Under the pieces are notes generated by a model. That model did no database searches and was not told where the DNA came from. It was given only the letters and a program-made list of their open reading frames with translations. A program made the translations under genes and the position numbers. DNA of 64,000 bases from Symbiodinium natans (Eukaryota; Sar; Dinophyceae; Suessiales; Symbiodiniaceae): NCBI GenBank assembly GCA_905221605.1, contig CAJNDS010002306.1:65001-129000 (forward strand), given 5' to 3'. Of the stretch, positions 1 through 12,272 are shown piece after piece; the first letter of the stretch is position 1; each line of letters starts with the position of its first letter.

Positions 1-179
1 CTTCAGGACTGTGTATATGCGGCTGTTGAAGATTTGGGGCTCCACCAAGAGCCCCGCGTGAGCAATGCAGCCATAAGCTTCCACAACGGCCCGGAGCGTG
101 AGCTCATCACCCCACGTGCCGTTGCGTGCCATGTTCTGCAGGTAGCGCGAGAACTCAGCCTCGGTCTCGGTGCGGCATC
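1..179 (-). CDS. OTU-type cysteine protease exon, partial, runs off the window
   Basis: Read on the minus strand from about 179 down to 1, this stretch is open without a stop. It shows the signature of the middle of an OTU (ovarian-tumour) deubiquitinase domain: a Y-L-Q-N-M segment, then G-T-W-G-D-E-L-T-L, then V-V-E-A-Y-G. In this family the G-x-W-G-D-E-x-x-L block follows the catalytic Cys helix, so the Cys exon should lie upstream and the catalytic His exon beyond the window edge. An AG just upstream of position 179 could be the acceptor. It lies on the same strand as the KH gene at 2.7-4.4 kb; whether they are one gene cannot be seen. The C-terminal 20 codons fit OTU less well and may include intron. 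Confidence 0.6.
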
Positions 180-1149
180 CTATATGAACCTGTCATCTCG
201 CTAGTGTCAAAGAGCCTGGTCCTCAAAAAAGACACCGAAGAAGTCCGAGTGCTTCCTCAGAACTGCAACTAGAGAGCATCTCATAGCACTTGCAGAGCAT
301 ATCCAGCAAGGATCTCCCTCTTACTTCTGTTGTGCATATGCTGATGCTGATCGAGTGGCTTCATGTGTCTGACGGCAGCCTGCCGAGGTGAGGCATGGTA
401 GTCCTTCACAGGGCCCCCCCCCAAAAAAAAAAAAAAAACATAAAAAGTTTACTGCTTACGGCACTATGAGGGGGGGGGGGGGCGGGGCATGGGGAGTTTC
501 GCAGTCAGTCTCAGCAAGGGCAGTGAAGGCAACGTCTCATATGGCATTGGGAGCCCCTTGCCTGCTGCCCAAACAAGTTGAAGGCCATGGACCGGAACCT
601 GGGATCTTTTTTGGGCTTGAGGGTGTTTAAGGCTTGTTTACAGGATGTTGTTCACAGCTCTTAAGTTGAAAAACACACATGCTTGCACTCAAGAGGCTGA
701 CAGTTGCCATCGCCCTCCATCTCGAGCATCTGCCTTGTGACAGTGCTGAACGCCAGTTTGAACGCCAGTTTCATCTCCAAACAAAGAATGAACCTATGAG
801 AATCTACGTAAGGAGTACCATGAAAAGCACAGGGTCGGGCACAAATAAACCCACATGAGACCTATAACAGCTGGCCAATCATGCTTCACGAAATCGCTTG
901 CAACCTGAAATATTTTTCAGAGAGCCGGAATCTTGAGTGGGCTGCTTGGAAGCCGAAAGGAAACAACTTGTAAGTTGGATGGGAAAGAGGGGGGTATGTC
1001 TCCTGCACACGCACTATTTCAGGACGTCCAGAGCCAAGATGCATGCCAAAAGTCGCAAGGCGCGTCTCAAGACTTGCACCTTTCAAACCTGGAGTTGCCA
1101 TGGACACAGTGGGATGGATTCGGAACAGGTTCATGATCTTTCCTTCTCT
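180..1149. other. Intron or intergenic stretch, no gene recognised
   Basis: I see no coherent exon here. It holds a poly-A run near 423-440 and a poly-G run near 470-483. Short open frames on both strands are compositionally ordinary and look like chance. Confidence 0.4.
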
Positions 1150-1275
1150 GTTGGACTCTCAAGCTGCCACCTTGTTCGGGGGCTGCAGCTGCCACTTCCT
1201 GGATCATCTGCTCGCGCTTCATGGTTCCCATTCGGGACATGCGCAGAGACGTCGCCATCTTCTGGAAGCTATCTT
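1150..1275 (-). CDS. Exon-like island, charged helical peptide
   Basis: On the minus strand this reads about 40 codons with coding-like composition: a helix-forming stretch containing S-F-Q-K-M-A-T-S-L-R, then T-M-K-R-E-Q-M-I-Q-E-V and an Ala-rich segment. An AG acceptor lies near 1265. No family is recognised. The strand and position suit an exon downstream of the KH exons and upstream of the OTU exon, but linkage is inferred. Confidence 0.4.
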
Positions 1276-2730
1276 GGAGGAAGCACCAGCGGGTGCTGAA
1301 AACCAACACGTTCACAGCATTCGCGTCACAACAGCAGGCATGCTTGTGCTTACTTCGAGTGTTCCAGCACTTTCAGACGGGGTGCTTCGCATCGTTGGAC
1401 CAGGTGGGTCATCCAGGGCCGTGCGAGTTGGGCTCCTTTCAAGGAGAGAAATGCCCCTCCGGGCCCAGCTCGGGGCTTACAACAGGACTCTCCACATACC
1501 TCCGAGCGAACTGGTTGATGCCACGAGAGGCAACCGCAGCCTCTGACAAGCGCCAACCGTACCAAACACATTCAAGCACACCACCGCACGAAACTACGAA
1601 GCATGAGTTCCATCTGCGCTCTCGACAGTAGCAGCGCACCTCTACACGCTGGGAGCGGATGGCCTGTGCGAAACATGCATTGTACAGAGAGAGAAAGTCG
1701 ATCCTGCTTGATTGAGCATCATGCGTATTGACATCCGGACCTCGGAGTCAACTTTCCGGCTGGCGACCAACACAAGGTTTTCCTGTCCGTCAGCCGCCTG
1801 ACTCACGAGGCGCCGTCCAAGAGAAACTCAACGCGGCTCGTTTGATTATGCCATTCATACATTGGCAGCCGCCCGAGATCTTGTTGCAAGCTGCATCTTG
1901 ATGTGGCCTCCAGCCTGTCAATGACGTCGCTGGCATTGGAGATGAATGAAGAGCCTCATGCAAGGATGCTTGAGGGGCAACCCTGGGGCGAGCGTGACAA
2001 GCGTGACAAGCGCATGGCCTTTGCTTTGAAGCCCACGTTCGGAACTTGCAGATGCGCACGTGCCCATGGGTGGGATCTAGTGCTGACCCGAAGCTTGGCT
2101 GCTAAGGAACGCGTTTCGATGTGTCTTGCACGTGATTACCAGGACTCATTGTACGCTGCTTCTAAGCTCCAATGGCTGCGGGGAGATTGGCGTGGCTTGC
2201 AAAACGTCCTGATATTCTGCCGGCAACAGGAACCTGCTTTATATAGGCTCTGAGGCTGGAGCATAACTTACTGGGCAGCAACATATCAGTATGTCTCAGC
2301 CGGCTAAAGAAAATCAAACATCCCAGCTCCAAGATTAGTCAACTTCCCGTCCTCGAAGCGCTTGGCTTCTTACATGCGGGACCGGTGCGCCGAAGGCCAA
2401 AAGCCGTACCACCAGGCCAATGGCCCTACATCAGCCTAAGCCCCTCGACAGGCCCATATGCGGCTCAGACATGGTTTGGGGGGGGGAATCGAAATGAAAA
2501 CCTCAGGAGTAGGCCAATTCTCATCCTGCAGCACCTGCACCTGGCACCCACCGCAGGCTCTGTGTGCTCGTGATATCTGGGCTTTGGGGAACTGAGATGT
2601 CGTCAGCGTAGTCTGCACTACAACGCATACGCCCTTCCTTTGGGCAGAACAAGGGCAACTTGCAATCACGGCATACATGGCACAGAGTTCACACAGGGAT
2701 CATTGAAAAGACTTTCGGGATCTTTCGGCT
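1276..2730. other. Probable intron or intergenic sequence
   Basis: No recognisable domain. Overlapping short open frames on both strands carry no family signature, and I see no repeat or RNA gene. Confidence 0.35.
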
Positions 2731-3203
2731 ATGAAGGCCTGCTTGTTGACCTCCTCCATGATCAGCCTGAGCGCCATAGGGACCCCCACGAAGATCGTGA
2801 ACTCTAAGCCTTTCTGTTTTTGGGGTTCCGTGAAGCTCTTTAAAGGCAAGGTGCCCCAGAGCAGCGGCGGTGCCAACCATCGAGACAACCTCCGCAACTC
2901 TGCAACTCCAGGATGCTCCCCCCAGGATGCTCCCCAGAAAATCTTCGACGCTTCGCAACACTCCAAGTCGCCTGTTCGGCCGCTGGACCTTGTCCTCCGG
3001 CCGGCTCCGAGATGGAGATCTTTGCACTGGTGGTCTCCCGTAAGTGCTTAATGTTCGAGCCTCAACAAAGCAGCCACACGGGCACCGCAAGCATGACAGT
3101 GCTTAAGTGATGTAGGACAGCACACCCCGTTGCCGTTGCCTCCTTTGCCGATGAGGCCACCGACTGCGGCCTTGGGCACCTGTACTCTCACGACTGTCCC
3201 TGA
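2731..3203 (-). CDS. KH domain 2 of a KH-type RNA-binding protein, three exons
   Basis: Three separate islands on the minus strand rebuild one KH (K homology) single-strand RNA-binding domain. Positions 3203-3133 give beta-1 and the GxxG loop (V-R-V-Q-V-P-K, then G-G-L-I-G-K-G-G-N). Positions 3031-2972 give beta-2 (T-S-A-K-I-S-I-S). Positions 2813-2731 give beta-3 and the C-terminal helix (F-T-I-F-V-G-V-P, then L-I-M-E-E-V-N-K-Q-A). The GKGG loop that grips nucleic acid is intact. Each island sits in a different local frame with non-coding sequence between, as expected for small exons. Exact splice sites are not proven. KH proteins of this kind (PCBP-like) act in splicing, stability or translation of RNA; the specific role here is unknown. 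Confidence 0.7.
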
Positions 3204-3349
3204 TCTTCTCATTCTTTGTGCTGGGGCCCTCGCCAGGACACTAAGTCTTAGTTCCTCCGGCGTGCCGGTGGAGTCACCAGGAGTGCTCTGCGCACACTCG
3301 GAGACCTGCAAGCACATGCCGGATGTAGCACCCTATACCTCATTACCTC

Positions 3350-4436
3350 TTGAATCAGGCCCAACAGCGGTGGCCTTCTCGATGACTAGTCTTGACAGCT
3401 CTGTCAAGTGAGAATTTTCGGAAGCCGAGGCTGTCATAATACGGCTGTCAGTTCCTGCCAAACTGAACCGCTGCGAGACGATACTACGACAATGCAAAGC
3501 TCGCCCTCCGACAGTTGATCCGAGCGCCCTGGCCTGGGAAGAGCTCATTGTGCTCCGTGAGACTTATCTTGGCTTGCGTCCTGCTTTCCCACTTTCCCAA
3601 TAGGACATCGGAGAATAGGAGAAGGTCACGCTGAACTCGCAGGTTCGCAGCCAGCGAGAGCACGTGGGGCCTCTGCCGCATCTCAGCCTGCCGTCACTCA
3701 ACAAGAACGTCTGAAGCCGCGGCATGCTTCACGTGAGCACGTGGAATTCCAAAAAAAGGGAAACCGCCCTTGTAATGATTGTCTTTATCCCTCTGCACCA
3801 AGCGGCAATGACGGCGCCGCCTTTGCCGATAATGGCCGAAGCCAGGGCCTGCCCCAGAGCCCCGAAAAATCCCGAAGACTCCTGACAAGCCAGTATCATG
3901 CGGGTGTGATGTACAAGGTCAGTTGTTCTTGTCGGCCCAAAACCAGCAGTCACACCTGAACAAGCGATCCACCCTTGAGCGACCACTCTCACGAGCTTCG
4001 CTGCGTTCTGGAGGCCATGGGACTACGCTGAGGGGAACGCCAGACCCCTGGCCATGCCTTTGAAAAGTCTGCCGTAGCTCGGCAAAAGTTTGTTTTGGCA
4101 GGCATTGCGCGGTTCCTTTGGCGTGTCACCCAAAAGCCCTGCCTGTCCGGATGGCAACTCAAATAATCGCTCTGATGAAGCTGCAATGCATGCACTTCGG
4201 ACCGCCCCACGGACGTAGCATCAGGGGCATCCCCGGGCCGATGCCATGGCAGCTCAGCCATGTTCTCATCAAGAAGCTTAGGCTTTCTGGCCACTTGGCG
4301 CCTACAGTAAGGCCACATTCCACCATGCACATCGATGCCACAGGCTTGTGGTTCATCATGACGTCAAACACGCACTGATACCATACAATGTCACAGCCTC
4401 CGGAGTCAGAAACTTCAAGACGCAGGGCATCGTTCC
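3350..4436 (-). CDS. KH domain 1 of the same RNA-binding protein, four exons
   Basis: Minus-strand islands in order rebuild another KH domain. Positions 4436-4386 give beta-1 (V-L-K-F-L-T-P-E-A-V) followed by a GT. Positions 3872-3795 give the GxxG loop (A-S-A-I-I-G-K-G-G-A-V-I). Positions 3579-3514 give beta-2 and the turn (A-K-I-S-L, then L-F-P-G-Q-G-A-R), preceded by an AG. Positions about 3455-3350 give the last strand and helix (G-T-D-S-R-I-M, then L-S-R-L-V-I-E-K-A). The exon cut points parallel those of KH domain 2, suggesting the two domains arose by tandem duplication of an already intron-split domain. A further upstream exon may lie at 4592-4500 (A-G-H-A-M-S-A-E-V-I-A-V-A-Q-D-A). 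Confidence 0.7.
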
Positions 4437-7400
4437 CTGAGAGCTTGCATGGTGAGGAACAATCAGACGGCCTACAACATCTCACTGCATGAAAGACTCA
4501 GCTCAAATCGCGATTAGAAGCAATGCGTCTTGAGCCACGGCGATCACCTCGGCACTCATGGCATGACCAGCCTGAACTCCTACAAGGCAAAAGAAGCTAT
4601 CAGAAAAAGGTGTTCTAAGCAGCCCACCGTCTTCCCAAGTACTGGACCTTTGATTCCAGTGCACAATCCGAACCACGACGCATGATGCACATGCTGACCT
4701 TCCGAAAGCCTTTGTCGGCATCCCTTCGCGGTCAGAAACTGAGGCAAGATTTAAATATTCAAGACGAGGAAACGCCACGCAACCTCCCTGCCACAACCCT
4801 GCATGACTTGGCATGGCAACAAACATGATCAGTTGCATCAAGCACAGGCATGGCTCTGCGCCATCTTTGCATTACAAGTTGCCGTCTCTTCATACGCCCC
4901 GCAGGGCCTGAAAGAACAAGCAACGACAAATGCGACCCTGAACATGAGAGAACAGCCACCCGCGCCTCAAAGTTGTGGATGTTGCACTAAGGTTTGTAGT
5001 TGCGATGTGTTGTGGGGTCGTTTCGGTTGTTGGGCGTTTACCACGACTGGAGGTGAAGCTGGAAGCCGCTCACCAATCTCACAAGAATTAAGCTGCAATC
5101 ACCGTGAAACCTGTGAAGTTTCTTCGGACACTGCATGCTCAGTTTGTCCACTTCCGAAGCTGTGAAGAGTTCTTCCCACCCCAAGCCCCTTGGGAACCAT
5201 GTCAAGCTGCAGCGGCGAGTGCATTCCCTAAGCACGACTTGCATGAGGCCATGTCCCACTGCTGCACTTTGCATCATGTTTGTTACGGTCCAGAGGAGGT
5301 CAAAAGACACGAAGCAAGCACCCATTTTGCCGCAGGCAGACGGAGCTTCTTCGAGCAACGAATTATTGCGAAGGCCTCTTCGTGCACCTCAAAGCCAGCA
5401 TCCATAGAGCCCACAACCCCACTCCTAAGTCGACTATGGTGCGCAGCACAGGTCGGCTGCAAGCCTCCGCACAGCCTCTGCTGGCTACTGCTTATGTAAA
5501 CAACGCCCACGGGATTCTTCGAACACAAACGGCATGTAGCAAAGAAGCAGCAGAAAGCATGGATCTGCGTGCGAGATCCACAGATCTGAATTTCCTGTGC
5601 TTGTATCGACATCAGGAATGGCCTGCCTGCCGAAAACAAGATCAGCTCCGCACTAGCTGGTGAGTACCAGCGAATTGGATTTCGACAGGCATCAATCCAA
5701 AATACAGATGGCAAAGGACTCAAGCCAAACAAGCATTTCAACGCACAGCTTGAGCAGCAAGAGCTTGTTGAAAACATTCGAATCGCATGGGCCACATCCT
5801 CTGCGGAAGCTCGCTCCAATTACGCATGTTGAAGAAATATACACTGCCCTTGAAGAAGGGCTCAGACTGCGGCGGGAACATCAAGAGTTCGTCTACTGGC
5901 TCTTTGGAAGATATTTCGGACGCGGACAAGACTTTGCTGCTGCCGGACTATTCTAGTTACTGTGGCCTGCGGGTCTGCAGGTGGTGAGGAAACTTACTAA
6001 CGATCGAGGCTAGCATTGGCGTTGCAAGGGTAAGTTTCCTCTTCTCACAGGCAAAGTATCCAAAGCAAACTTCTTGACTCCACATGAACACTAATGACTG
6101 TGCCTGTAGGAAACAGGGGTCGCAGTCCCCGCAGCATCAGAAAAGACTTCATGAAGCTTGTAGACTCTGGGATGTGAAACAACCTCAGTGCCAGGCAAGG
6201 CATGCGTCAGACATGACGGAAAATGACAGTACCAAGCCTCGCACACCCTGCTTGTAGTCAAGCATCCCATACATGCCCATACATCCCCATACTACATGCC
6301 CATACATGTTACATGCCCATGAAGTTGGTCGCGACCCAGGAGATGAAGCGCCGGCATCAACCCAACCCTGTTTTGGTGTGGGGTGTGCATGCAGAACCAA
6401 GTCTCTCCCATCCCCACCCTGCACAAAAAGTGGGAACTCTCAGACTTGGGCACGGAACCGGGGCTATCAGAACGCTTGTACAGAAACCAAGGAAGCCCCC
6501 CTCACATCCACCTTGGCCTGTCAGGACCTGTACGGGTACGGAAGGCAAGAATGCAACTTCGGAAATTGAAACTTCTGAAAGTTAGGGTCTCTCGCTCCAT
6601 GCAAGCGACGTTTTGTCTCAAACGAGGGTCTCGGAAACTGCCACATTGTGTCCAAGATGCCGCGACATGAGGGGGATACAGAGAGTATGTATGTCAACAT
6701 GTTCTCGCATCTTTGCAGATCATGGGTGGAAATTGGGACTAGGCTGTGCAAACGATGCAAGCCATGAAACTTGATCCCCAAAAAAGTGGACAAAAGTATA
6801 CAGGCTGCTACTTAAAATTGTCGCTGTCACCGGTCTCACTCTTTCTGTTTGAGCGTCAAACTAGCAAAATGCCGCGCAACCGTATCCCTGAAGCAAGCAG
6901 CTAGCAAGCACCTGCCGTCTGGACTGCGACAACTAGCCTAAAGGGACAAGAATCAAGCCCCATCAAAGAGACTACACGAATCTCTGCCAAAATGGGACAG
7001 GCTGTTGCCGGATCTTGGGACCATCAGCACACGGGCTTTTCGGTCCGTGCACGCACCAGAACAGTGGGTTGGCGATATCAATTGAGTTGTTTTGATATTG
7101 CTTTCGGGTTGAGCTTGCACTTTGCTGCGCACGCTCGCGGGGAGCACCCCGCTTTCATGCGTGAACACGGGTGCACGCGGGACTGCGCCACAGGCCAGCG
7201 TGATTTTATCTCCTGCTGCTTGCGCACTCTGCTTGATAAGCTCACAAAATGACACACGAAGTCTTGCAGGACAGCTCCTATGGCATCATGCCGTGCCACC
7301 CTCCCCTTGTTCTTCTCATCGGCAAGCCAAGGTGCACATGTTCTCATCTTTCGGGGCCCTGTGCGGCAAGGTCTTAAGTTCTTCAGTCTTAAACAGAACT

Positions 7401-7834
7401 CGGGGGCTTCGGCCATGATGCTATCCCAAAAGCAGAAAACCTGGAAAGCCAAAGCCCCTCAGCCCCTTCGCACCTTCTCAGAAGCGCCACACCCAGATGA
7501 CTTCTAGACCTGTCACTGTCAAATGGGGAAAAAAAGCGGATCACCCCATGAAAGCCTTCCGCCACGACTTGCTGAAGCTCCGAAAGCTCCATTGGGGTCC
7601 CATGGCTTGCGAGCCCAGATTTCACATTGCAGCCTCGTCCAAGATGGGCTTGACCTCATGCATCTCATGAGCCTCTCGCGTCGGAAGGCGAAGCACATGA
7701 GAAGGAACGAAGCTCCCGCAGATCCGCAATAGTCACAATAGTCAGCTGCAGCTGGGAGCACAGGGAGAAAGGAGCCTTGACCTGGGACCTCCAGTAAGCG
7801 AAGGAACAGAAGCACACCCAGGCAAAGAACTTCG
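4437..7834. other. Mostly introns or intergenic, with weak exon candidates
   Basis: Apart from the possible exon at 4592-4500, I see coding-like peptide islands without family signatures on the minus strand near 5790-5930, 7130-7255 and 7290-7420. At 5790-5930 the opposite strand is equally open, so strand cannot be decided. No repeats beyond short homopolymers, and a small CATACATGCCCATACA-type cluster near 6270-6320. Confidence 0.35.
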
Positions 7835-7985
7835 GGCAATGGCCTCCAGGTCGCGGTCGTGGGGGATCATCTTGTCCGTCATGCCGGGCTGTGGCAGAGC
7901 CAGGGCAAGGGAAGGTTTGAAGCAGAGCATGCTCGCGCCCGCCTCCGTGCACTCCATCTGGCAAAGGTGCTCTTTCCATCCCTTT
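7835..7985 (-). CDS. Exon-like island, unknown protein
   Basis: The minus strand reads an uninterrupted peptide of about 50 residues with three cysteines (K-E-H-L-C-Q-M-E-C-T near the start) and a charged end (D-K-M-I-P-H-D-R-D-L-E-A-I-A). Composition is protein-like. No family recognised. Same strand as neighbouring islands. Confidence 0.4.
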
Positions 7986-8454
7986 GGGGGGCCAGTCATG
8001 GGCGCATGACACAGGATGGCACGTTGACATGCCGCTAAGGTCCAGACGACAAAGACCCGTCGGCTCTTGACAGCAACAAGGACCATCAGGAGAAGTACCA
8101 CAACTAGAACCTTAGGAAGAAGGTTGCTCCATGAGACGTATTGATCCCTTCGAGCGACGCAGACTAAAGTAGCGCATGGCGATTTTCGCGTCTCACTCCG
8201 GGTTGCTCCGCAATGTACCACAATCGTATGCCAGGCTCTCCGAGACACACCCAACTCCGAAGCTGCTTTCTACTCCGGATCCGAGGCGCCAGGAGTGCCG
8301 GAGTGAGAGACTGAGCACCTGACACTTGGGGCACACATGCAAGGTGCATGAAAAAGCGCCAGAACGAGGGTAAATGACATCGAGCGATACAGAGTGACAC
8401 CCCTGTGCCCTTGAGTGCACACCCGCGCCGCCTGCAAGCTGACCTTGGGAAGAA

Positions 8455-8697
8455 AGCTGCACAAGCCGCTTTCTCAGGTTGCCCTCGTTGTCCTCGGGTT
8501 CTCCAAATAATGAGATCGCGCGCAAAAACATGCCCAAAATTGAGACTTCTCGACATCCAACACAGGGTGGGGGGCCATTCTTAGGTTTGGCAATGTTGCG
8601 CAGCCCAGCGCATGACCGAGGCCATGGCAACGTAGTACTTCTGATTGAAGCCGTTCTCGACCACTTTCTGCACCAGCAGGGCACACGTGTCACTGAA
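8455..8697 (-). CDS. Two exon-like islands, unknown helical protein
   Basis: Positions 8697-8584 read a hydrophobic helical peptide (C-A-L-L-V-Q-K-V-V-E-N-G-F then Y-Y-V-A-M-A-S-V-M-R-W-A-A). Positions 8530-8455 read another in a different frame (L-R-A-I-S-L-F-G-E-P-E-D-N-E). Both look translated, and the frame change suggests an intron or a frame break between them. The helical character would suit a repeat scaffold, but I cannot name it. Confidence 0.4.
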
Positions 8698-9198
8698 GCA
8701 CCATCGAAGAACCGCTCAAACATGGCTGCAGATGCTTGCAGAATGCACAGGTGTCCAAGCACGGAGGCCTGGAAGATTTGGCCGATGTTCTGCCTGAAGC
8801 ACAACACAGAAAATACTGATCTCAGGATGGTACGACAACCGGACCGTGATTGCACATCAGGCATGATTGCGCAAGCATTCATGCAAAGAAAAAGTTTGGA
8901 GTGGCCCAAGCTAAACGGAAGCATCTGAGGGCCCTACCCGAACTTGCGGCCATAAGAGGGGTCCTCAGCCGACCATCTGGAGAGGCTGCTATTAAACTAT
9001 TCGGCTATCAAGTCGCAACTCTTGTGCTGACACGGATGAGAGAATGCCACTGCATCGAGACGGTGCACATCGGACTGCCCCTCTAGCTAGCAGCCTACTA
9101 GCGTGCAGCAAAAAGAAACGTTATGTCAAAATGGCAAAGGTGGGCACAAGATTCGCAAAGACCCCAAATTTCCAGACATCCATCCCTTTCCTCCTTAA

Positions 9199-9712
9199 CA
9201 GGGTCCGTCCTTGATCAGATTTTGGTAGCCGCTGACAGTTTCTGCCATATCCGTCATGGCCTCACAGCCGGTGATGCACTGCCACACCAAGCCCTTTCAC
9301 CGCCGATGCAGGAACAATCGACCAATGGCACCAATGTCATCGCGATTGCAGCAACCCTGCAACCAAAAAGAAACTGCAAATAAGTAGTAGCTGCGGAGGC
9401 CCTGGAACTTATCAAGGGGGTGCGCGCGTTGTTTTGCTAACAAGAAGACCCCAAAAAACACCGAAAGCCAACTCTCACCGGCCTCAACCTTGCCGAAGCT
9501 TGATCTGGGCTTTGGGATGTGAACCGACATGTCGACTCCCTTGCCCATGCCCTGGCACACCAGAAATGGCAGTCAGGGTGTCCCGTGCTTGGGCATGAAG
9601 AGTATCGAAATACAATCCAGGGCATTCCAGGGCCAGTGAGTTCCCACCACGAGATTTGCAAGCTGGATCCACAAACTCGTCGGAGGTTCAGCCATCGCAT
9701 CTTTGAGCGCCT
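9199..9712 (-). CDS. Three exon-like islands, unknown protein
   Basis: Three minus-strand islands in different frames: 9712-9612 (A-M-A-E-P-P-T-S-L-W-I-Q-L-A-N-L-V-V), 9565-9486 (G-M-G-K-G-V-D-M-S-V-H-I-P-K-P) and 9293-9199 (Q-C-I-T-G-C-E-A-M-T-D-M-A-E-T-V). They probably belong to one multi-exon gene. No domain recognised. Confidence 0.35.
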
Positions 9713-11630
9713 GAATGTCTTCTTCGCCTTAGGTAAGCGACGAATTGGGATGTCGTTTCATGCATGCCGTCAGGACTTTGGAAGCGACACTCAAGTCTGC
9801 CCTGATCAAGGGGGAGGGTTGTTGTCCGGGTTCGCTAGAGAGACCCACCTCTGGCCTGGCCTGCCTTCTGCGACTTGGATTGCGTGAATACTCTCAGCAC
9901 GCTTTAAGAGACCCCCGACTCCCCCAGCCAAACCCGTACTGTCGCCGTCTCGGCTCCACGCCCAAATTGCACCTCAGCACCACAAAAGAGATGTGAGCCG
10001 AGGACTGAAACGCGCGAGGAAAAAGAATTCCAAATCCCAAGACTTCAGAAACATGTGATGCATGTGATGCACATCGGCTGTAAGACGACTAGGATTGCTC
10101 CCATGGCTGTCAGGGATGGCCTTCACTGCTTGTAGCACTCCTCTACAGTGGAATGTACAGGGACTGTTTGTGAGGAGCATTGCGATGAACTTCTAGGATC
10201 TACGGCAACTGTTTGCGACGGTTGTCTCCATTCTGCGCCACGTCTTATGCTTGATGCCCTGCAGCCTGGGAGCATCTTCAGAGCACGAGGCATCTGCATG
10301 GCTGTATACCTCAGAAACATCCGGGTACCGGGAGAGGCTTGAGAGAGCTGTCTTCCCAATCCAGTCCTTTTGGAATGCTAAGCTGAGAGCGCCAGCATCG
10401 TGGCTTGCTTCTCCTTCTCCTCCTGGTCAGTTCGCTAAAACTCGGGTCCCCGAAGTCTTCCGTTATGGGGTCCGGAGACCAATGCTGAGAGAAATGACCA
10501 GTTGCGAGTCATGGGTTAGGAGGCCCTTAAGTGCGGTTAGCTTTCAGTGCTCTCTTCAATCCAACATATCCCCAACTCTTTCCCTTCGGCCTGCGAGGCA
10601 GGCATGCCCTGCTTCCCGTAGAACTGCATCACACTGGCCCACATCTGCACGGCAAAGTATGGTTATTCCAGCTACATGCTTGTCAGAAAGCAGATACATG
10701 CACATGCACACCTTGCAGATTCAAACTTTGGCTTTCCTCGAAAAAAGGCGGTTTCTTCATCTTTGTCCCACTGGCAGGATAGTGACTACGCGGAATATGT
10801 GTTGCTCTTACTTGCAGGGAGTGTTGGGCTCAAGGGGTAGGTTGAACAACGTCCGATCCTGTCTCATGTCTACGACTTGGTCTCCGCGACCCTGGCAACT
10901 GTAAGGCTTAAGAAAAGGGGACCAGGTGTAGGCAGAAGTTTGGGAGAGCTAACGTATCATGCATGATATATTCATATGTATATGTAGAGAGGGAGAAACA
11001 CATACATACAGACATACGTACACACACGCACACACGCACACAATGTCCACTGCATGCTGAAAAATACAGAAACTGCACCTCAAGCTCAGCTTTCACACAG
11101 CACGCGAGTCCTGCAAACCCCATCAATGAAGCATTAAGCACCGCACAGACTGGAACAGCCCCAGATTGTTGCCGACGCACTTGTGGAGGTCAATTTGGAT
11201 GCCGTTCTCAGCTGCTGGACGAGGGGATGGCAAGTTGAGAGGCTGAATGAGATTGATTCATGGATGAAACTTTATCAACAGCCGAGCTTACCTTTGAGAA
11301 TCTGTCTCATGGCTATCTCACGCACCTTCCCTGAACAACGCATGACTGTCGCCGACATCTAAGCTTCGGACAGGCTCCTCGGGTGTCTTGATGGTCGCTG
11401 TCATTCCGGGGCCTCCGTCCACAAGGTCATCCCGCAGCCGGACCAATTTGACCACCACGGCACCCGCACATCTCAGATGCTGGGATTCAGGCCAAAGAAG
11501 CCCTTCATGAAACCACCCTCGGGGGCCCAGGAGAAAGTGACCACAGACCCCAAAGGCCCAAAGGGCGCAGAGAGCAATTCTGCAGAGCAGAACTCGGTCC
11601 TTTTTCTGTGGCGCTCCGAAGAAGCTCCGA
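9713..11630. other. No clear gene; short CA-type repeats
   Basis: Nothing recognisable except a CA/TA-rich simple repeat at about 10965-11042 and a weak minus-strand island near 11080-11180 without a family signature. Confidence 0.35.
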
Positions 11631-12272
11631 CTACCACATCGCCTGCAGCTGGGCCCTCACGCTCTCGAGGTCGGCCTTTGCTGCATTCTTCTGGGTCTTG
11701 CTTCCAAAAAAGAAGCCCTTCACACCCGAGTTCTTATGTATGTCATGTGCATCGTGAAGCAGCTCCTTCCACAACTCGAGCAACTTCATGAAGTGCTGGA
11801 AGTCTGGGCTGCAACGCTTCTCGTCTGCCTGATGCTTCAAGGGTTTCTGACACTCGGGGGTAGAGAAGCTGAAGGAAGAATACTCTTCCGAGTGGAAGCG
11901 GTACTTCTTCTGGAAAGCATCAATTTCCTGTATGTACAGGGACTTTGGGATGGCCACACCAGCAGTGAAGGTGAAGACTGAAACCGTGGGACACGTCTCC
12001 AGCTGCAGGGCATCCAGGCAGTGCTTGTCGTAGTGTGCACGATTGAAATCATCTCCCACCCCGTAGGCACCACTCATGGTCAAGTTCCTGAGCATTCCTC
12101 GCGCATCATCGCGGAACCTGCTATCGCTGGTAGGGTAGTCGGCCAAAGGGGTGACGCAGCAAAGGGTTCGGGCTGTCTCAGATGCTTGAAGAGACACGCC
12201 TTGATCCTGGTCCTGCCGCAAAGCCACCGAGAGCGCCACCAAGGAGAGAAAGAATGTAGAGGACAGCTGCAT
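11631..12272 (-). CDS. Secreted protein of unknown function, single exon
   Basis: A 213-codon minus-strand frame starting at the ATG at 12272. A longer upstream frame begins with TTG and is not needed. The N-terminus is a clear signal peptide (M-Q-L-S-S-T-F-F-L-S-L-V-A-L-S-V-A-L then R-Q), so the product should enter the secretory pathway. The mature part has six cysteines in a disulfide-like spread (C-C at about 38-39, then H-C-L, T-C-P, E-C-Q, R-C-S) and a Lys-rich C-terminal helix. No family recognised. No intron is evident. Confidence 0.6.
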   Translation of the reverse strand: MQLSSTFFLSLVALSVALRQDQDQGVSLQASETARTLCCVTPLADYPTSDSRFRDDARGMLRNLTMSGAYGVGDDFNRAHYDKHCLDALQLETCPTVSVFTFTAGVAIPKSLYIQEIDAFQKKYRFHSEEYSSFSFSTPECQKPLKHQADEKRCSPDFQHFMKLLELWKELLHDAHDIHKNSGVKGFFFGSKTQKNAAKADLESVRAQLQAMW

